49,837 bases of DNA from JACMLD01 sp039915085 (GCA_039915085.1 JBDSOC010000049.1:1-49837), one strand, 5' to 3'. Positions 33,081 to 41,847 are shown, counted from the stretch's first letter. Program-made: numbers and translations. The notes: a model not told the origin generated them from the sequence alone.

Positions 33081-33488
33081 ATGCAATTGCACACAGTTGG
33101 CCTTCTTGCAATAAAAGACAAAAGATTGTTACTGGCATTCAGTAAAAACAAACAATGCTTTTATTTGCCGGGTGGAAAAGTAGATGATACTGAAACTGCT
33201 AAACAGGCGCTGTGCAGGGAAATTAAAGAAGAGCTGAATGTTCAACTAACACCGGACGACCTGGAATATTATGCCCATATTACCGCACCTGCTTATGGGG
33301 AAGCAACAGGAATAATAATGGAGCAGGATTGTTTTTTACTCAACCGTGAAATACTTCCGCAGGCAGCTGCAGAGATTGATGAATTGCGTTATTTCTCACT
33401 GCGTGCCTATAAATTACTATCTAACCAGGCCCCCGGGGCCGTAATGATTTTACAAAAACTAACGAAGGCCGGACTTATAAATGAATGA
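33081..33488 (+). CDS. NUDIX hydrolase
   Basis: 135 residues. The Nudix box runs from G32 to V54: GKVDDTETAKQALCREIKEELNV, satisfying G-x5-E-x7-REUxEE; the usual Gly after EE-x is Asn (N53). It hydrolyses a nucleoside diphosphate linked to another moiety; the substrate cannot be told. It is followed after 79 bp by an AraC regulator on the same strand. Confidence 0.92.
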   Translation: MQLHTVGLLAIKDKRLLLAFSKNKQCFYLPGGKVDDTETAKQALCREIKEELNVQLTPDDLEYYAHITAPAYGEATGIIMEQDCFLLNREILPQAAAEIDELRYFSLRAYKLLSNQAPGAVMILQKLTKAGLINE

Positions 33489-33567
33489 GCCACAGGGAAA
33501 GATTGCTGAGCCGTTGAGAAATGTCTTATCTTTTATTGCTGCTTAGATTCATTCTCAAATATTTTTT

Positions 33568-34449
33568 ATGGTCATAAATTTGTATGAAACGATTAAGGCT
33601 CATCCGGAATATTTTAAACAACTTTCCTGCAAAGAATTGTTGTTTACTCAATATGATTGTCCCCAGGCTGACAAAATGCAAAGCCTGTATTCACAAAACA
33701 ATTTTATTGCCTGGGTGGTAAGTGGCAAAAGAACATTTTACCAGCCGGGATACACTATTGAAATGATAGCTGGCAAATGTGTATTTGCTAAAAAAGGTGG
33801 ATGGCTGGCAGAAAAAGAACCCGGAGACGGGTGGTGTGTAATCGTATTTTTTATTCCTGATAATTACCTTAAACAATTTATAAAAGAATACAGGAACAGT
33901 CTGCCGCTTAAGAAAATGCAACAGGAAACAACCAGGCAAATAATTGAACTGGATGTAAATGAAACAACAAAGCAATTCTTTCAGTCGATGATTCCATATT
34001 TCACACAAAATCCACCGCCGCCAGAGAATTTACTTGAACTAAAATTTCGTGAACTTGTTTTTAATCTCCTTATTAACCCTGTCAATACATCATTGCTGCA
34101 ATATGCAAGCAGCATGGCAGATGCAGACAAAATATCTTTACAGGAAGTAATGGAAGCTAACTTCACCTATAATCTTTCCCTTTCAGCTTACGCAACCATA
34201 GCGCAACGCAGCCTGGCAAGTTTTAAAAGAGAATTTACAACCGTTTTCCATACCAGCCCCGGCAAATGGTTGTTAAATAAAAGGCTTGATTATGCCCGGA
34301 TGCTGTTAACTACATCCAACCATACGGTTAACGATATTTCTTTTGAAAGCGGCTTTGAAAATACCACCCATTTCAGCCGCGTATTTAAAGAAAAATTTGG
34401 CTCATCACCGCTTCGGTTTAAAAAGCAGCCTGCCGGTATTACCCGCTGA
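33568..34449 (+). CDS. AraC family transcriptional regulator
   Basis: 293 residues. The C-terminal 95 residues carry the two HTH motifs: LSLSAYATIAQRSLASFKREFTTVFHTSPGKWLLNKRLDYARMLL and VNDISFESGFENTTHFSRVFKEKFGSSPLRFKKQ. The N-terminal ~180 residues form a cupin-like sensing domain (GYTIEMIAGKCVFAKKGGW) of the type found in exsA-like or effector-binding AraC proteins. A secreted cupin gene lies 98 bp downstream and may be its target. Confidence 0.93.
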   Translation: MVINLYETIKAHPEYFKQLSCKELLFTQYDCPQADKMQSLYSQNNFIAWVVSGKRTFYQPGYTIEMIAGKCVFAKKGGWLAEKEPGDGWCVIVFFIPDNYLKQFIKEYRNSLPLKKMQQETTRQIIELDVNETTKQFFQSMIPYFTQNPPPPENLLELKFRELVFNLLINPVNTSLLQYASSMADADKISLQEVMEANFTYNLSLSAYATIAQRSLASFKREFTTVFHTSPGKWLLNKRLDYARMLLTTSNHTVNDISFESGFENTTHFSRVFKEKFGSSPLRFKKQPAGITR

Positions 34450-34547
34450 TCCGCAAAACAATTTTATTGATACTTACAGCAATGCCGCCTGCAATTGCCT
34501 TCTGTAGTTTTATAGCGTTATAAAATTATTTAACCAAAAATAATCAC

Positions 34548-34907
34548 ATGAAAGCATTAGCCATCACCATCCTGTTCTTTACTGTTTTTTCAATAAAAAA
34601 TTTTGCGCAGGACAAGATCATCGCCGCAGATGCAGAAAAAATTATACTGGATAACAGTAAAATGAGAGTAACTGAATTTGTAAGCATTGCCGGCGGAAAT
34701 GTATGCGGGAAAAATAGTCATAGCCATGGACCGCACCTGACGGTTATTCTGACGGACGCAGAAGTGGAACTAACTATGCCCGACAGAAAAAAAATGATTC
34801 AGAAAGCACCGGCAGGTACTACTTTCTGGAGTGAAGCAGAAACACATACCATAAAAAATATTGGTAAAGCGCCGGTAAGGGTGCAAATAATAGAACCAAA
34901 AAGTTAG
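34548..34907 (+). CDS. Secreted cupin-domain protein
   Basis: 119 residues with a signal peptide (about 1-20, ending NFAQ). The mature part is a single cupin barrel: RVTEFVSIAGGNVCGKNSHSHGPHLTVILTDAEVELTMPD with H-x-H and further His as likely metal ligands, then PAGTTFWSEAETHTIKNIGKAPVRVQIIEPK with the second-motif His. The ligand is unknown. It is preceded by an AraC gene and followed by a strong terminator. Confidence 0.85.
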   Translation: MKALAITILFFTVFSIKNFAQDKIIAADAEKIILDNSKMRVTEFVSIAGGNVCGKNSHSHGPHLTVILTDAEVELTMPDRKKMIQKAPAGTTFWSEAETHTIKNIGKAPVRVQIIEPKS

Positions 34908-34940
34908 GCAACATAGCATAAACCGTATGCAAATATTTTT

Positions 34941-34978
34941 TACCGTCAGGGAATCAATTTTCCCTGACGGTATTTTAT
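34941..34978 (+). terminator. Intrinsic terminator after the cupin gene
   Basis: TACCGTCAGGGAA (34941-34953) and TTCCCTGACGGTA (34960-34972) form a perfect 13-bp stem with a 6-nt loop followed by TTTTATT. Confidence 0.88.
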
Positions 34979-35012
34979 TGCTTATCGCTTATATTAGCAG
35001 TTATAACTTATT

Positions 35013-35513
35013 ATGATACGCATCGGATTAATATCAGACACACATGGTTATCTGGACGAAAATGTTTTTACCCATTTTAAACAATGCCATGAAATCTGGC
35101 ACGCAGGTGATTTTGGTGACGCGTCAATAGCCACACAATTAGCCAATACAAGCGGGCTGCCGGTTAAGGGTGTTTATGGAAATATTGATGGCAACGATAT
35201 CAGATCCTTTTTTCCGGAACAACTTGTTTTTATGTGCGAAGAAGTTAAGGTAATGATGCGCCATATTGGTGGAGCTCCTCCAAAATACAATCCCGAAACA
35301 AAAAAGGAGCTGCTGCTGCACCATCCGCAACTGTTCATCAGCGGACACTCGCATATTCTAAAAGTAATGTTCGACCCTGCCATCAGTTGCCTGCACATGA
35401 ATCCCGGGGCTGCGGGTAAGCATGGCTGGCATAAAATGAGAACCATTATCCGTTTTGTTATTGACGGAAAAAATATGAAGGATTGTGAAGTGATAGAGTT
35501 GGGGAAGAGATAA
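35013..35513 (+). CDS. YfcE/MJ0936-type metallophosphoesterase
   Basis: 166 residues, the usual size for this small calcineurin-like family. All metal motifs are present: D9-x-H11 in SDTHG, HAGDFGD, GNIDGND, RHIGGAP near the middle, and FISGHSHILK plus HMNPGAAG at the end. Such enzymes hydrolyse phosphodiesters with two metal ions in the cytoplasm; the physiological substrate is not known. It stands alone between two terminated or convergent genes. Confidence 0.92.
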   Translation: MIRIGLISDTHGYLDENVFTHFKQCHEIWHAGDFGDASIATQLANTSGLPVKGVYGNIDGNDIRSFFPEQLVFMCEEVKVMMRHIGGAPPKYNPETKKELLLHHPQLFISGHSHILKVMFDPAISCLHMNPGAAGKHGWHKMRTIIRFVIDGKNMKDCEVIELGKR

Positions 35514-35579
35514 TATTCAGTATTAAGTTTTAAGTTTCCGTATACGCAAGTCTGAATACTATAAACACTGTACTATATA

Positions 35580-36047
35580 CTATTTGATCTGGCTGATTCT
35601 TCCGCTCAATCCTTTGCTTAGATCAATTTCATTTGCTATTACCTGCTTTGCAAATTCCATAAAATCATCCGGATGATTTTCTCTTTTACCTGTTTTCAAA
35701 TTTATACAGGTGAACCTGGACCACATTATTGCTTTGTTGTACTGCCTGCCTTCATCCTGCATCAGCATTTCTACCAGCAAATGTGCATCGCCCAATTCTA
35801 TTGCAGCAGACTGAATACTTATTTTCTCATTATACAGGGCTGGCCGCATATAATATATTTCATGATTGGCTACCACCCAGCCTATTCCCCTTTTTGCAAA
35901 ATCAGAAAGTTTCATCTGGTAGTAATCCCTGAGGTGATCTTCCCGTGCATTGAGAAAATAGTCAATATAGCGGGCATTATTTAAATGACCGAAAGGATCA
36001 CAGTCGCTGAAACGGACAGTATAAAAAGATTGCAATAATTTTTCCAT
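35580..36047 (-). CDS. Acyl-CoA thioesterase, 4-hydroxybenzoyl-CoA thioesterase (hotdog) family
   Basis: 155 residues from the ATG at 36047 (MEKLLQSFYTVRFSDCDPFGHLNN); a longer frame to 36113 would run through the promoter. The catalytic segment DCDPFGHLNNARYIDYFLNAREDHL carries the active-site Asp of the YbgC/4HBT type. It hydrolyses acyl-CoA. It is divergent from merR, with a MerR-type operator in the shared 75-bp spacer, so it is a likely target of that regulator. Confidence 0.88.
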   Translation of the reverse strand: MEKLLQSFYTVRFSDCDPFGHLNNARYIDYFLNAREDHLRDYYQMKLSDFAKRGIGWVVANHEIYYMRPALYNEKISIQSAAIELGDAHLLVEMLMQDEGRQYNKAIMWSRFTCINLKTGKRENHPDDFMEFAKQVIANEIDLSKGLSGRISQIK

Positions 36048-36066
36048 GATGTTTAATTTAGTATTG

Positions 36067-36097
36067 CAAACATAGTACCTGGAGTATACTCTACGGT
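36067..36097. promoter_or_regulatory. MerR-type operator and thioesterase promoter
   Basis: A 21-bp dyad at 36077-36097 has outer ACC/GGT and a perfect core GAGTATACTC, resembling the operators of MerR-family activators. Two bp from its end, on the minus strand, TATGTTTG (36074-36067) fits the TAnnTTTG -7 element of the thioesterase gene, giving the operator-in-spacer geometry typical of MerR regulation. Confidence 0.65.
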
Positions 36098-36122
36098 TAA
36101 CAGTCAACCTCAACTTTATTTT

Positions 36123-36536
36123 ATGCTAATTGGTGAACTTTCAAAAAAAACAGGATTTAGCCGGGATACTATCCGTTATTATGAGAAACTTGGATTAATC
36201 CGGGAAACCGCGCGGGCGGGTCAATATAATAATTACAAAAACTATACAGAGCCTGTGCTGAAAAAACTTTTAGCCATCCGCAAGATTAAAGATTATGGTT
36301 TTACTTTAAAAGAAACACAAAATATGCTGGTTCTTTTTGAAGAAGGCGTGCTGGAACATGAAAGAGGCAACCGGTATATAAAAAGAAAAATAGCGCTTAT
36401 CAACAATAAGATTAAAGAACTGGAGATGATAAAAAACCGTCTTGAAGAAATTGTGGATCCGCAGGCATTACCAGGCAACTGTGCCCTCAGCAAAATTCTT
36501 AATGAGATGGCAACAAATGAAATAACGATCAGTTAG
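36123..36536 (+). CDS. MerR family transcriptional regulator
   Basis: 137 residues. The winged HTH is MLIGELSKKTGFSRDTIRYYEKLGLIRETARAGQYNNYKNYTEPVLKKLLAIRKIKDYGFTLKETQNML, with the diagnostic RYYEKLGLI, followed by an antiparallel coiled coil (KIALINNKIKELEMIKNRLEEIVD). A C-terminal Cys remains (LPGNCALSK), but there is no full CxxxxxxC metal site, so a metal effector is unproven. It is divergent from the thioesterase, and its stop overlaps the stop of the VOC gene by 4 bp. Confidence 0.92.
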   Translation: MLIGELSKKTGFSRDTIRYYEKLGLIRETARAGQYNNYKNYTEPVLKKLLAIRKIKDYGFTLKETQNMLVLFEEGVLEHERGNRYIKRKIALINNKIKELEMIKNRLEEIVDPQALPGNCALSKILNEMATNEITIS

Positions 36537-36991
36537 CTTTTTATCATATCATCCAGTTGCTTTTGCATTTCTGCTGTGCTTATTTCTTTTAGATGTGTTG
36601 ATACCATCCATTTATATCCAAACGGGTCTTCAATGCGTCCTGACCGGTCTCCATAAAACTGATCAGCAGCAGCAGCGATAAGCGTAGCACCGGCGTTTAC
36701 AGCTTTTTGAATGATGGCATCTGCATCAGGCACATAAATATTGAAAATCACTGATGTTCCGTTAAGCGTTTTTGGACTGCGGTTATAATCCGGGTGTTCT
36801 TCGGCTATCATAATCACAGTTCCATCAATATTTATTTCTCCATGTGCAACCCTGCCATTGGGTTCAGTCAGGCGCATTTTTTCTGTTGCGTTAAATACTT
36901 TTTTGTACCATTCCATTGCAGCAGCTGCATTGGGCATATTAATAGCTGCAACTACCGCCTGGTAACCTTTGGGTATATAAGAAGTATTCAT
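36533..36991 (-). CDS. VOC family protein (PhnB-like glyoxalase/bleomycin-resistance fold)
   Basis: 152 residues. The PhnB/VOC pattern is clear: GYQAVVAAINMPNAAAAMEWYKKVFNATEKMRLTEPNGRVAHGEINIDGTVIMIAEEHPDYNRSPKTL, then VPDADAIIQKAVNAGATLIAAAADQFYGDRSGRIEDPFGYKWMVSTHLKEIS. Relatives serve in glyoxal detoxification, antibiotic binding or unknown reactions. It is convergent with merR, overlapping its end by 4 bp. Confidence 0.9.
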   Translation of the reverse strand: MNTSYIPKGYQAVVAAINMPNAAAAMEWYKKVFNATEKMRLTEPNGRVAHGEINIDGTVIMIAEEHPDYNRSPKTLNGTSVIFNIYVPDADAIIQKAVNAGATLIAAAADQFYGDRSGRIEDPFGYKWMVSTHLKEISTAEMQKQLDDMIKS

Positions 36992-37045
36992 GGTCTAAAT
37001 TTATAAATCACACCGTCTGATCGGGAATTTGCAGGACCTGCCGTG

Positions 37046-37519
37046 TTAGTGTATCCCGGGAAAAATTGGCCTGCCAACAATTTCCCTGAAAGGCCATGGT
37101 ATTGTTATAAGAATAATGAGTAAAGCGATGGTAAAATACCAGAATGCCTTTTTGAATTTAATTACATCAGTCACTGGTTTTTTAGACATGCCATAACCCA
37201 GTGTCATTAATATGATAGAAATTATCATGCCTGTGGGATGTTCTACCAAAAAAAACCGGTAGAATTTATCCTTCATCACGGTCTCTCCCTGCGGAAGTGT
37301 ATGAGTAAACAGGCCATACCTTGCAAACAGCCACTGGTACAACCCGATAAGCAACATAATATGGCCTGCAATCATCGTAAAAAGCCAGATCTTTTTATCG
37401 CCCGGTGTAAATACTTTTTTCTGTTGCCAGCCCGTATAACTTTTAAAAATTGAAAGCAGCAAAAGAATTAAAATAACCCAGCGTAATAAGCTGTGCAGGT
37501 GAAGCAGACCTTTTTCCAT
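37046..37519 (-). CDS. Four-helix membrane protein, cytochrome b-like, function unknown
   Basis: 157 residues with four predicted membrane helices: LLRWVILILLLLSIFKSY, IWLFTMIAGHIMLLIGLYQW, MIISIILMTLGYGM and AFWYFTIALLIILITIPW. Conserved-looking His (LHLHSLLRW, AGHIML, EHPTG) could bind heme, and similar Bacteroidota proteins are often labelled cytochrome b, but I cannot confirm heme binding. It has a TAnnTTTG promoter at 37537. Confidence 0.75.
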   Translation of the reverse strand: MEKGLLHLHSLLRWVILILLLLSIFKSYTGWQQKKVFTPGDKKIWLFTMIAGHIMLLIGLYQWLFARYGLFTHTLPQGETVMKDKFYRFFLVEHPTGMIISIILMTLGYGMSKKPVTDVIKFKKAFWYFTIALLIILITIPWPFREIVGRPIFPGIH

Positions 37520-37536
37520 AATCAGTGTATTTGAAG

Positions 37537-37544
37537 CAAATCTA
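37537..37544 (-). promoter_or_regulatory. Promoter -7 element of the four-helix membrane protein
   Basis: TAGATTTG on the minus strand matches TAnnTTTG exactly, 17 nt before the ATG at 37519. Confidence 0.5.
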
Positions 37545-37570
37545 AAATTGGAACTTGTAAATACGAAATC

Positions 37571-38680
37571 TTATTCTACCCAGTCTGCAATAAACACATT
37601 TGTATCATGTGTACCGCCATTATTGCGGTTACTGCAGAATACAATTTTTTTACCATCCGGGCTAAACATAGGAAAGGCATCAAAACCTTTATCACGGCTT
37701 ATTTTTTGCAGGTTGCTGCCATCTTCATTAATGGTATAAAGATTAAAAGGATAACCACGTTTGTACTCCTGGTTAGAGGCGAATATAATACGCTTGCTAT
37801 CCGGCATATAAGCAGGCGCCCAGTTGGCCTGGCCAAAAGAAGTGACCTGGTGGGCATCGCTGCCATCTGCATTGGCTACCCATATTTCCATATTGGTGGG
37901 GGCTACTAAGTCCTCTGCTAAAAAATCTTTGTATTCTTTTATTTCTTCCGGTGTTTTGGGTGATGACGAACGCCATATTAATTTCTTACCATCCGGGCTG
38001 AACCATGCACCTCCATCATACCCCAAATGCCTGGTAATACGTTTTACTTTCAATGTTTGTAAATCCATAATATATAATTCCAAATCGCCATCCCGTACAG
38101 AGGTAAAAACCATTTTTTTGCCATCCGGCGATAATGTTCCTTCAGCATCGTAGCCATGCGTATCTGTTAACCGTTTAATTATTTTACCATCCAGGTCTGC
38201 CATAAAAATATCAAAGCTGGCATACAAGGGCCATATATATTTGTTGCCGTATTTCTTTCTGTCAGGTACCGGCGGGCAGGTATCAGCACCCAAATGAGTA
38301 GATGCGTATATTACATGCTTTCCATCATTTGTAAAGAACCCGCAAGTGGTACGCCCCTTACCGCTGCTAATCATTTTGTATTCAAATTTTTCACCTGCTG
38401 CAGGTATTTTGCCAATAAACTCCTGATCGCAGGGTAAGCCTTCCTTTGCATTGGTTCGTTGAAAAATTAAATATTTACTGTCTGCACTGAAATAAGCCTC
38501 TGCATTGTCTCCGCCAAAAGTAAGTTGCTGTATATTTTTAAAATGATGCTCATCAGGATATAAAACCGTATCTCCCAGGGCCTGCAACAGAGGAGAAAGA
38601 GCCTGTTTACTGTTAAATGAGGTAATTACAACTATAATCAGTGTCAAAACTGCATAAACACGGAAATGGCTTTTTTTCAT
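37571..38680 (-). CDS. Secreted PD40/TolB-like beta-propeller protein
   Basis: 369 residues with an N-terminal signal or anchor (VYAVLTLIIVVITSF). Repeated TolB-type PD40 blades are visible: NAEAYFSADSKYLIFQRTNA, DAEGTLSPDGKKMVFTSVRDGDLELYIMDL, GGAWFSPDGKKLIWRSSS, WAPAYMPDSKRIIFASNQ and DAFPMFSPDGKKIVFCSNR. It likely forms a six-bladed periplasmic propeller binding an unknown partner. It is divergent from the TPR lipoprotein gene over 97 bp. Confidence 0.88.
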   Translation of the reverse strand: MKKSHFRVYAVLTLIIVVITSFNSKQALSPLLQALGDTVLYPDEHHFKNIQQLTFGGDNAEAYFSADSKYLIFQRTNAKEGLPCDQEFIGKIPAAGEKFEYKMISSGKGRTTCGFFTNDGKHVIYASTHLGADTCPPVPDRKKYGNKYIWPLYASFDIFMADLDGKIIKRLTDTHGYDAEGTLSPDGKKMVFTSVRDGDLELYIMDLQTLKVKRITRHLGYDGGAWFSPDGKKLIWRSSSPKTPEEIKEYKDFLAEDLVAPTNMEIWVANADGSDAHQVTSFGQANWAPAYMPDSKRIIFASNQEYKRGYPFNLYTINEDGSNLQKISRDKGFDAFPMFSPDGKKIVFCSNRNNGGTHDTNVFIADWVE

Positions 38681-38765
38681 TGTAATTCTTTGAGTACAAT
38701 AAAGATATTGGCAAAGCTTTATAAAATTGTAAAAATATTGTCATAAACAAATTATCAAAATCGGT

Positions 38766-38773
38766 TAGTTTTG
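38766..38773 (+). promoter_or_regulatory. Promoter -7 element very close to the TPR gene start
   Basis: TAGTTTTG fits TAnnTTTG, with only 4 nt between its G and the ATG at 38778, so transcription would start at or next to the start codon. pdxJ shows the same spacing. Confidence 0.45.
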
Positions 38774-38777
38774 TTTC

Positions 38778-39788
38778 ATGAAGCGCATCCTGTTTTATAT
38801 TGTATGCCTGTTGGCTGCTGGCTTTAGCAGTTGCGGTTTGCTGGGCGATAAATCAGTTAATGGTTTTGATGAAATTCTGCAACAGCCCCCGTTTAAATCA
38901 ATCAGCGATAGTATAGAAAAAAGCCCGTCTGATGCGGATCTCATGCTGCGCCGTGCTGAATTACTGACCCAGAATAACCAGCATGATATTGCCTATTATG
39001 ATTATAAAAAAAGCTGGGAACTGAAGCCGGCTGAATCTACGGCGCTGCTTTTCGCGTCCAATCTTTTTTTAACCGGCAGAAGTAAAGATGCCGTTGAACT
39101 ATTAAAAAAAACCACCCTGCTGTACCCCTCCAATACAGAATTCATGCGCCGCCTGGGAGAGGCTTATACGCAAACCGGCAATTCCAAAGAAGCGCTTGCC
39201 CTTTACGATGAGTTATTAAAAAAAGACAGCAGTAATTTTGAAGCATTGTATGAAAAAGGCATGTTGTATACGCAAATGAAAGATACGGTTAGCGCCATCG
39301 CTGTTCTTGAAAAATCATATTACCGGCAACCCGTGCTGCAAAATGGGCTGGCGCTTGCCAGTCTTTATGCGGAAACGAGAAACAGCAAAGTGCTTGCCTT
39401 ATGCGATGCTTTGCAGCAACGGGATACTGCACGCGATTTTACCGATCCTGTTTTTCTGAAAGGTGTTTATTATTCTAATATTAAAGACTATCCGAAAGCC
39501 ATTGCGCTTTTTGATGAAGCTATTGGCCGCGACTGGCGTTTTATTGAACCTTATATTGAAAAAGGCATTATTTTTTTTGAACAAAAAAACTATGACGAAG
39601 CATTAAAGACCTTCCAGTTTGCTACCAATATATCTTATACCAATTCAGATAATTATTACTGGATGGGACGTTGTTATGAAGCCATTGGCAAAAAAGATGA
39701 AGCAATTGATTACTATTATAAAGCGCTTGCATTTGATAAAAATTTTACAGAAGCAAAAGAAGCAATAAAGAGGCTGAAGAGTAAGTAA
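38778..39788 (+). CDS. TPR-repeat lipoprotein
   Basis: 336 residues. The signal ends in the lipobox FSSC (C19). The mature protein is a chain of tetratricopeptide repeats: SDADLMLRRAELLTQNNQHDIAYYDYKKSWELKP, NTEFMRRLGEAYTQTGNSKEALALYDELLKKDSSN, FEALYEKGMLYTQMKDTVSAIAVLEKSYYRQP, and NYYWMGRCYEAIGKKDEAIDYYYKALAFDKN at the C-terminus. It is probably an envelope scaffold. rpe follows after 98 bp on the same strand. Confidence 0.9.
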   Translation: MKRILFYIVCLLAAGFSSCGLLGDKSVNGFDEILQQPPFKSISDSIEKSPSDADLMLRRAELLTQNNQHDIAYYDYKKSWELKPAESTALLFASNLFLTGRSKDAVELLKKTTLLYPSNTEFMRRLGEAYTQTGNSKEALALYDELLKKDSSNFEALYEKGMLYTQMKDTVSAIAVLEKSYYRQPVLQNGLALASLYAETRNSKVLALCDALQQRDTARDFTDPVFLKGVYYSNIKDYPKAIALFDEAIGRDWRFIEPYIEKGIIFFEQKNYDEALKTFQFATNISYTNSDNYYWMGRCYEAIGKKDEAIDYYYKALAFDKNFTEAKEAIKRLKSK

Positions 39789-39847
39789 CCAGTTGAATGG
39801 TTGATAAGTAGAAAACATTTTATATTAGAAGATCAAACTCATCCGAT

Positions 39848-39885
39848 ATCAGTAAATCAATAAATCAGAAATTTCAAAATTGCAG
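39848..39885. repeat. Partial copy of the AATCAATAAATCAGCAATTT repeat
   Basis: The sequence around TAAATCAATAAATCAGAAATTTC repeats, with few changes, the right arm of the element at 29485-29559. It lies directly in front of rpe; no left arm is seen. Confidence 0.4.
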
Positions 39886-39886
39886 T

Positions 39887-40537
39887 ATGCCCATAATAGC
39901 ACCGTCCTTATTAGCCGCTGATTTTTTAAACCTGCAAAAAGAATGCACCATGCTCAATGAAAGTGAGGCCGACTGGTTTCACCTGGATGTAATGGACGGA
40001 AGGTTTGTCCCTAATATAAGTTATGGTTTTCCTGTTATAGAACAAATTACCAAAACCACCTCCAAACCATGCGATGTGCATTTAATGATACTGGAACCAG
40101 GAAAATATACAGAAGCATTTAAGAATGCAGGTGCCGATATTTTAACGGTCCATATAGAAGCATGCCCGCATTTACACCGGAACATACAGCAGATAAAATC
40201 ATTGGGCATGCAGGCAGGTGTGGCCATCAATCCTCATACGCCTGTAGAAAGCCTGAAAGAAATTTTACAGGATATAGACATGGTTAATATTATGAGTGTA
40301 AATCCCGGTTTTGGGGGACAATCTTTTATACCGCATACCATGCAAAAAATAAGAGAGCTGAAAAAAATGATTGCCGAAAGAGGATTGCATGTAAAGATTG
40401 AAATAGATGGTGGTGTTACGCTGGAAAATGCACATGCGTTGATACGCGCCGGCGCAGATGTACTGGTAGCCGGCAATACCGTTTTTAAATCAGCCGATCC
40501 CAAAGCCACCATACAGAAGCTAAAGCACCTATCATAA
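39887..40537 (+). CDS. rpe: Ribulose-phosphate 3-epimerase
   Basis: 216 residues, normal length. TIM-barrel motifs of Rpe are all visible: IAPSLLAADFLNLQKE, WFHLDVMDGRFVPNISYG (catalytic Asp and metal His), CDVHLMILEP, GVAINPHTPVESL, VNPGFGGQSFIPHTMQKIRELK, and IEIDGGVTLENAHALIRAGADVLVAGNTVF with the second catalytic Asp. It interconverts ribulose-5-P and xylulose-5-P in the pentose phosphate pathway. Confidence 0.97.
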   Translation: MPIIAPSLLAADFLNLQKECTMLNESEADWFHLDVMDGRFVPNISYGFPVIEQITKTTSKPCDVHLMILEPGKYTEAFKNAGADILTVHIEACPHLHRNIQQIKSLGMQAGVAINPHTPVESLKEILQDIDMVNIMSVNPGFGGQSFIPHTMQKIRELKKMIAERGLHVKIEIDGGVTLENAHALIRAGADVLVAGNTVFKSADPKATIQKLKHLS

Positions 40538-40560
40538 ATAATTATTTGTCTTAACTGTAT

Positions 40561-41052
40561 ATGACAAAACAAGTCATTTATTGTATTGTATCCATTGTTC
40601 TGTTCTTTTCTGTTTCTTCCTGTGGAAGTTATGATTGCGAAGAATCGGAAGGACTAAGAATCTGCACTATTTCTTTGACCCCATCAGAAATAGATACCAT
40701 TATATTACGGAAATATACCAAAGGATCGGCTTTTACAAACCTTATTGATACGCTGATCCTGGACAGTACGAATGCATTATTCCAGTTTCCTTTTACTAAC
40801 AAAGACACTTCCTTTTTGGGCGTGCTTAAACCGGAAGTTCTTATAAAAAGCAAATATGATTACGAAATTTATATACCGGCTGTTAACAGGCTGCTAAAGA
40901 TTACAGATATAAATGAACCGCAGCAGAAGATGAAAAGAGGTTTTTTTTCAACAGATAAAACCTATTGTATGAATGCGATTGTATCTTTTCAGCAGGATGG
41001 TAAAATAATTAATATAATCTCTTATAATAATCAAATCTTTATCCACCGGTAA
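40561..41052 (+). CDS. Putative lipoprotein, function unknown
   Basis: 163 residues. Signal peptide with lipobox SVSSC (C21), followed by GSYDCEESEGLRICTISLTPSEIDTIILRKYTKGS and a beta-rich remainder (VLKPEVLIKSKYDYEIYIPAVNRLLKITDINEPQQKMKRGFFS). I do not recognise the family. It lies 23 bp after rpe and 10 bp before a methyltransferase gene, so the three may be co-transcribed. Confidence 0.7.
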   Translation: MTKQVIYCIVSIVLFFSVSSCGSYDCEESEGLRICTISLTPSEIDTIILRKYTKGSAFTNLIDTLILDSTNALFQFPFTNKDTSFLGVLKPEVLIKSKYDYEIYIPAVNRLLKITDINEPQQKMKRGFFSTDKTYCMNAIVSFQQDGKIINIISYNNQIFIHR

Positions 41053-41062
41053 ATAACAGCAA

Positions 41063-41809
41063 ATGACTAAAGATTTATTTTCAATCCAAGCCGCTGATTA
41101 TGCCAGGTACCGCCCTTCCTACCCCGCAGAACTAATTGCGTACGTTATAAGTTTCGTACAGGAAAAAAAACTGGCCTGGGATTGCGCCACCGGCAACGGG
41201 CAGGCCGCTGTGCTGCTGGCTCCTTATTTCAAACAAGTAATTGGTACGGATACCAGTGAGAAACAATTAGCGCTGGCCATAGCTGCAGAGAATATTAATT
41301 ACCAGCCTGCAAAAGCAGAACAAACGCCATTTGCAGATAATAGTTTTGATTTAATCACGGTTGCACAGGCTTATCACTGGTTTCAATTTAATGATTTTGA
41401 AAAAGAAGCAAAACGCGTGGCAAAACCCGGTGGTATAATAGCCATATGGGGATACAATATACCAGCATGTGATAATGAAATCATTAACGGGATCACCAGG
41501 CAATTTTATACAATAATTGTTGGCCCATACTGGGATGCGGAAAGAAAATATATTGATGAAAGTTATAAAACCGTCCCCTTTAATTTCACTGAACTGCCTT
41601 CAAAAAAATTCTCCATTCATGTTCGCTGGAACAAAAAAGATCTAACCGGCTATTTGAATTCATGGAGCAGTGTACAACATTTTATAAAGGCGAAGGGTTA
41701 CAACCCGGTAAATGAAATGGCCACACAGTTAACAGCTGCATGGCCACCCGGAAAAAATGAAATTGAATTTATTTTTCCTGTTTTCCTGAGAATAGGAAAA
41801 ATCATATAG
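41063..41809 (+). CDS. Class I SAM-dependent methyltransferase
   Basis: 248 residues. The SAM-binding motif I is LAWDCATGNGQAAVLLAPYFKQVIGTDTSEKQLALA (acidic end of strand 2 at GTDTS), with motif IV-like ADNSFDLITVAQAYHWFQFNDFEKEAKRVAKPGGIIAIWGY, typical of UbiE/TehB-like class I enzymes of the type that includes trans-aconitate methyltransferase-like proteins. The substrate is unknown. It lies 10 bp after the lipoprotein gene and is convergent with ferritin. Confidence 0.92.
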   Translation: MTKDLFSIQAADYARYRPSYPAELIAYVISFVQEKKLAWDCATGNGQAAVLLAPYFKQVIGTDTSEKQLALAIAAENINYQPAKAEQTPFADNSFDLITVAQAYHWFQFNDFEKEAKRVAKPGGIIAIWGYNIPACDNEIINGITRQFYTIIVGPYWDAERKYIDESYKTVPFNFTELPSKKFSIHVRWNKKDLTGYLNSWSSVQHFIKAKGYNPVNEMATQLTAAWPPGKNEIEFIFPVFLRIGKII

Positions 41810-41847
41810 TAAGACGTGAAAAATGCGGACACATGGCTTCGCTGCCA

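Noticed and set aside
37046..37519. Assignment as a true cytochrome b
   Set aside because: Four helices and a few His are seen, but no recognised paired heme-ligand pattern; left as unknown membrane protein.
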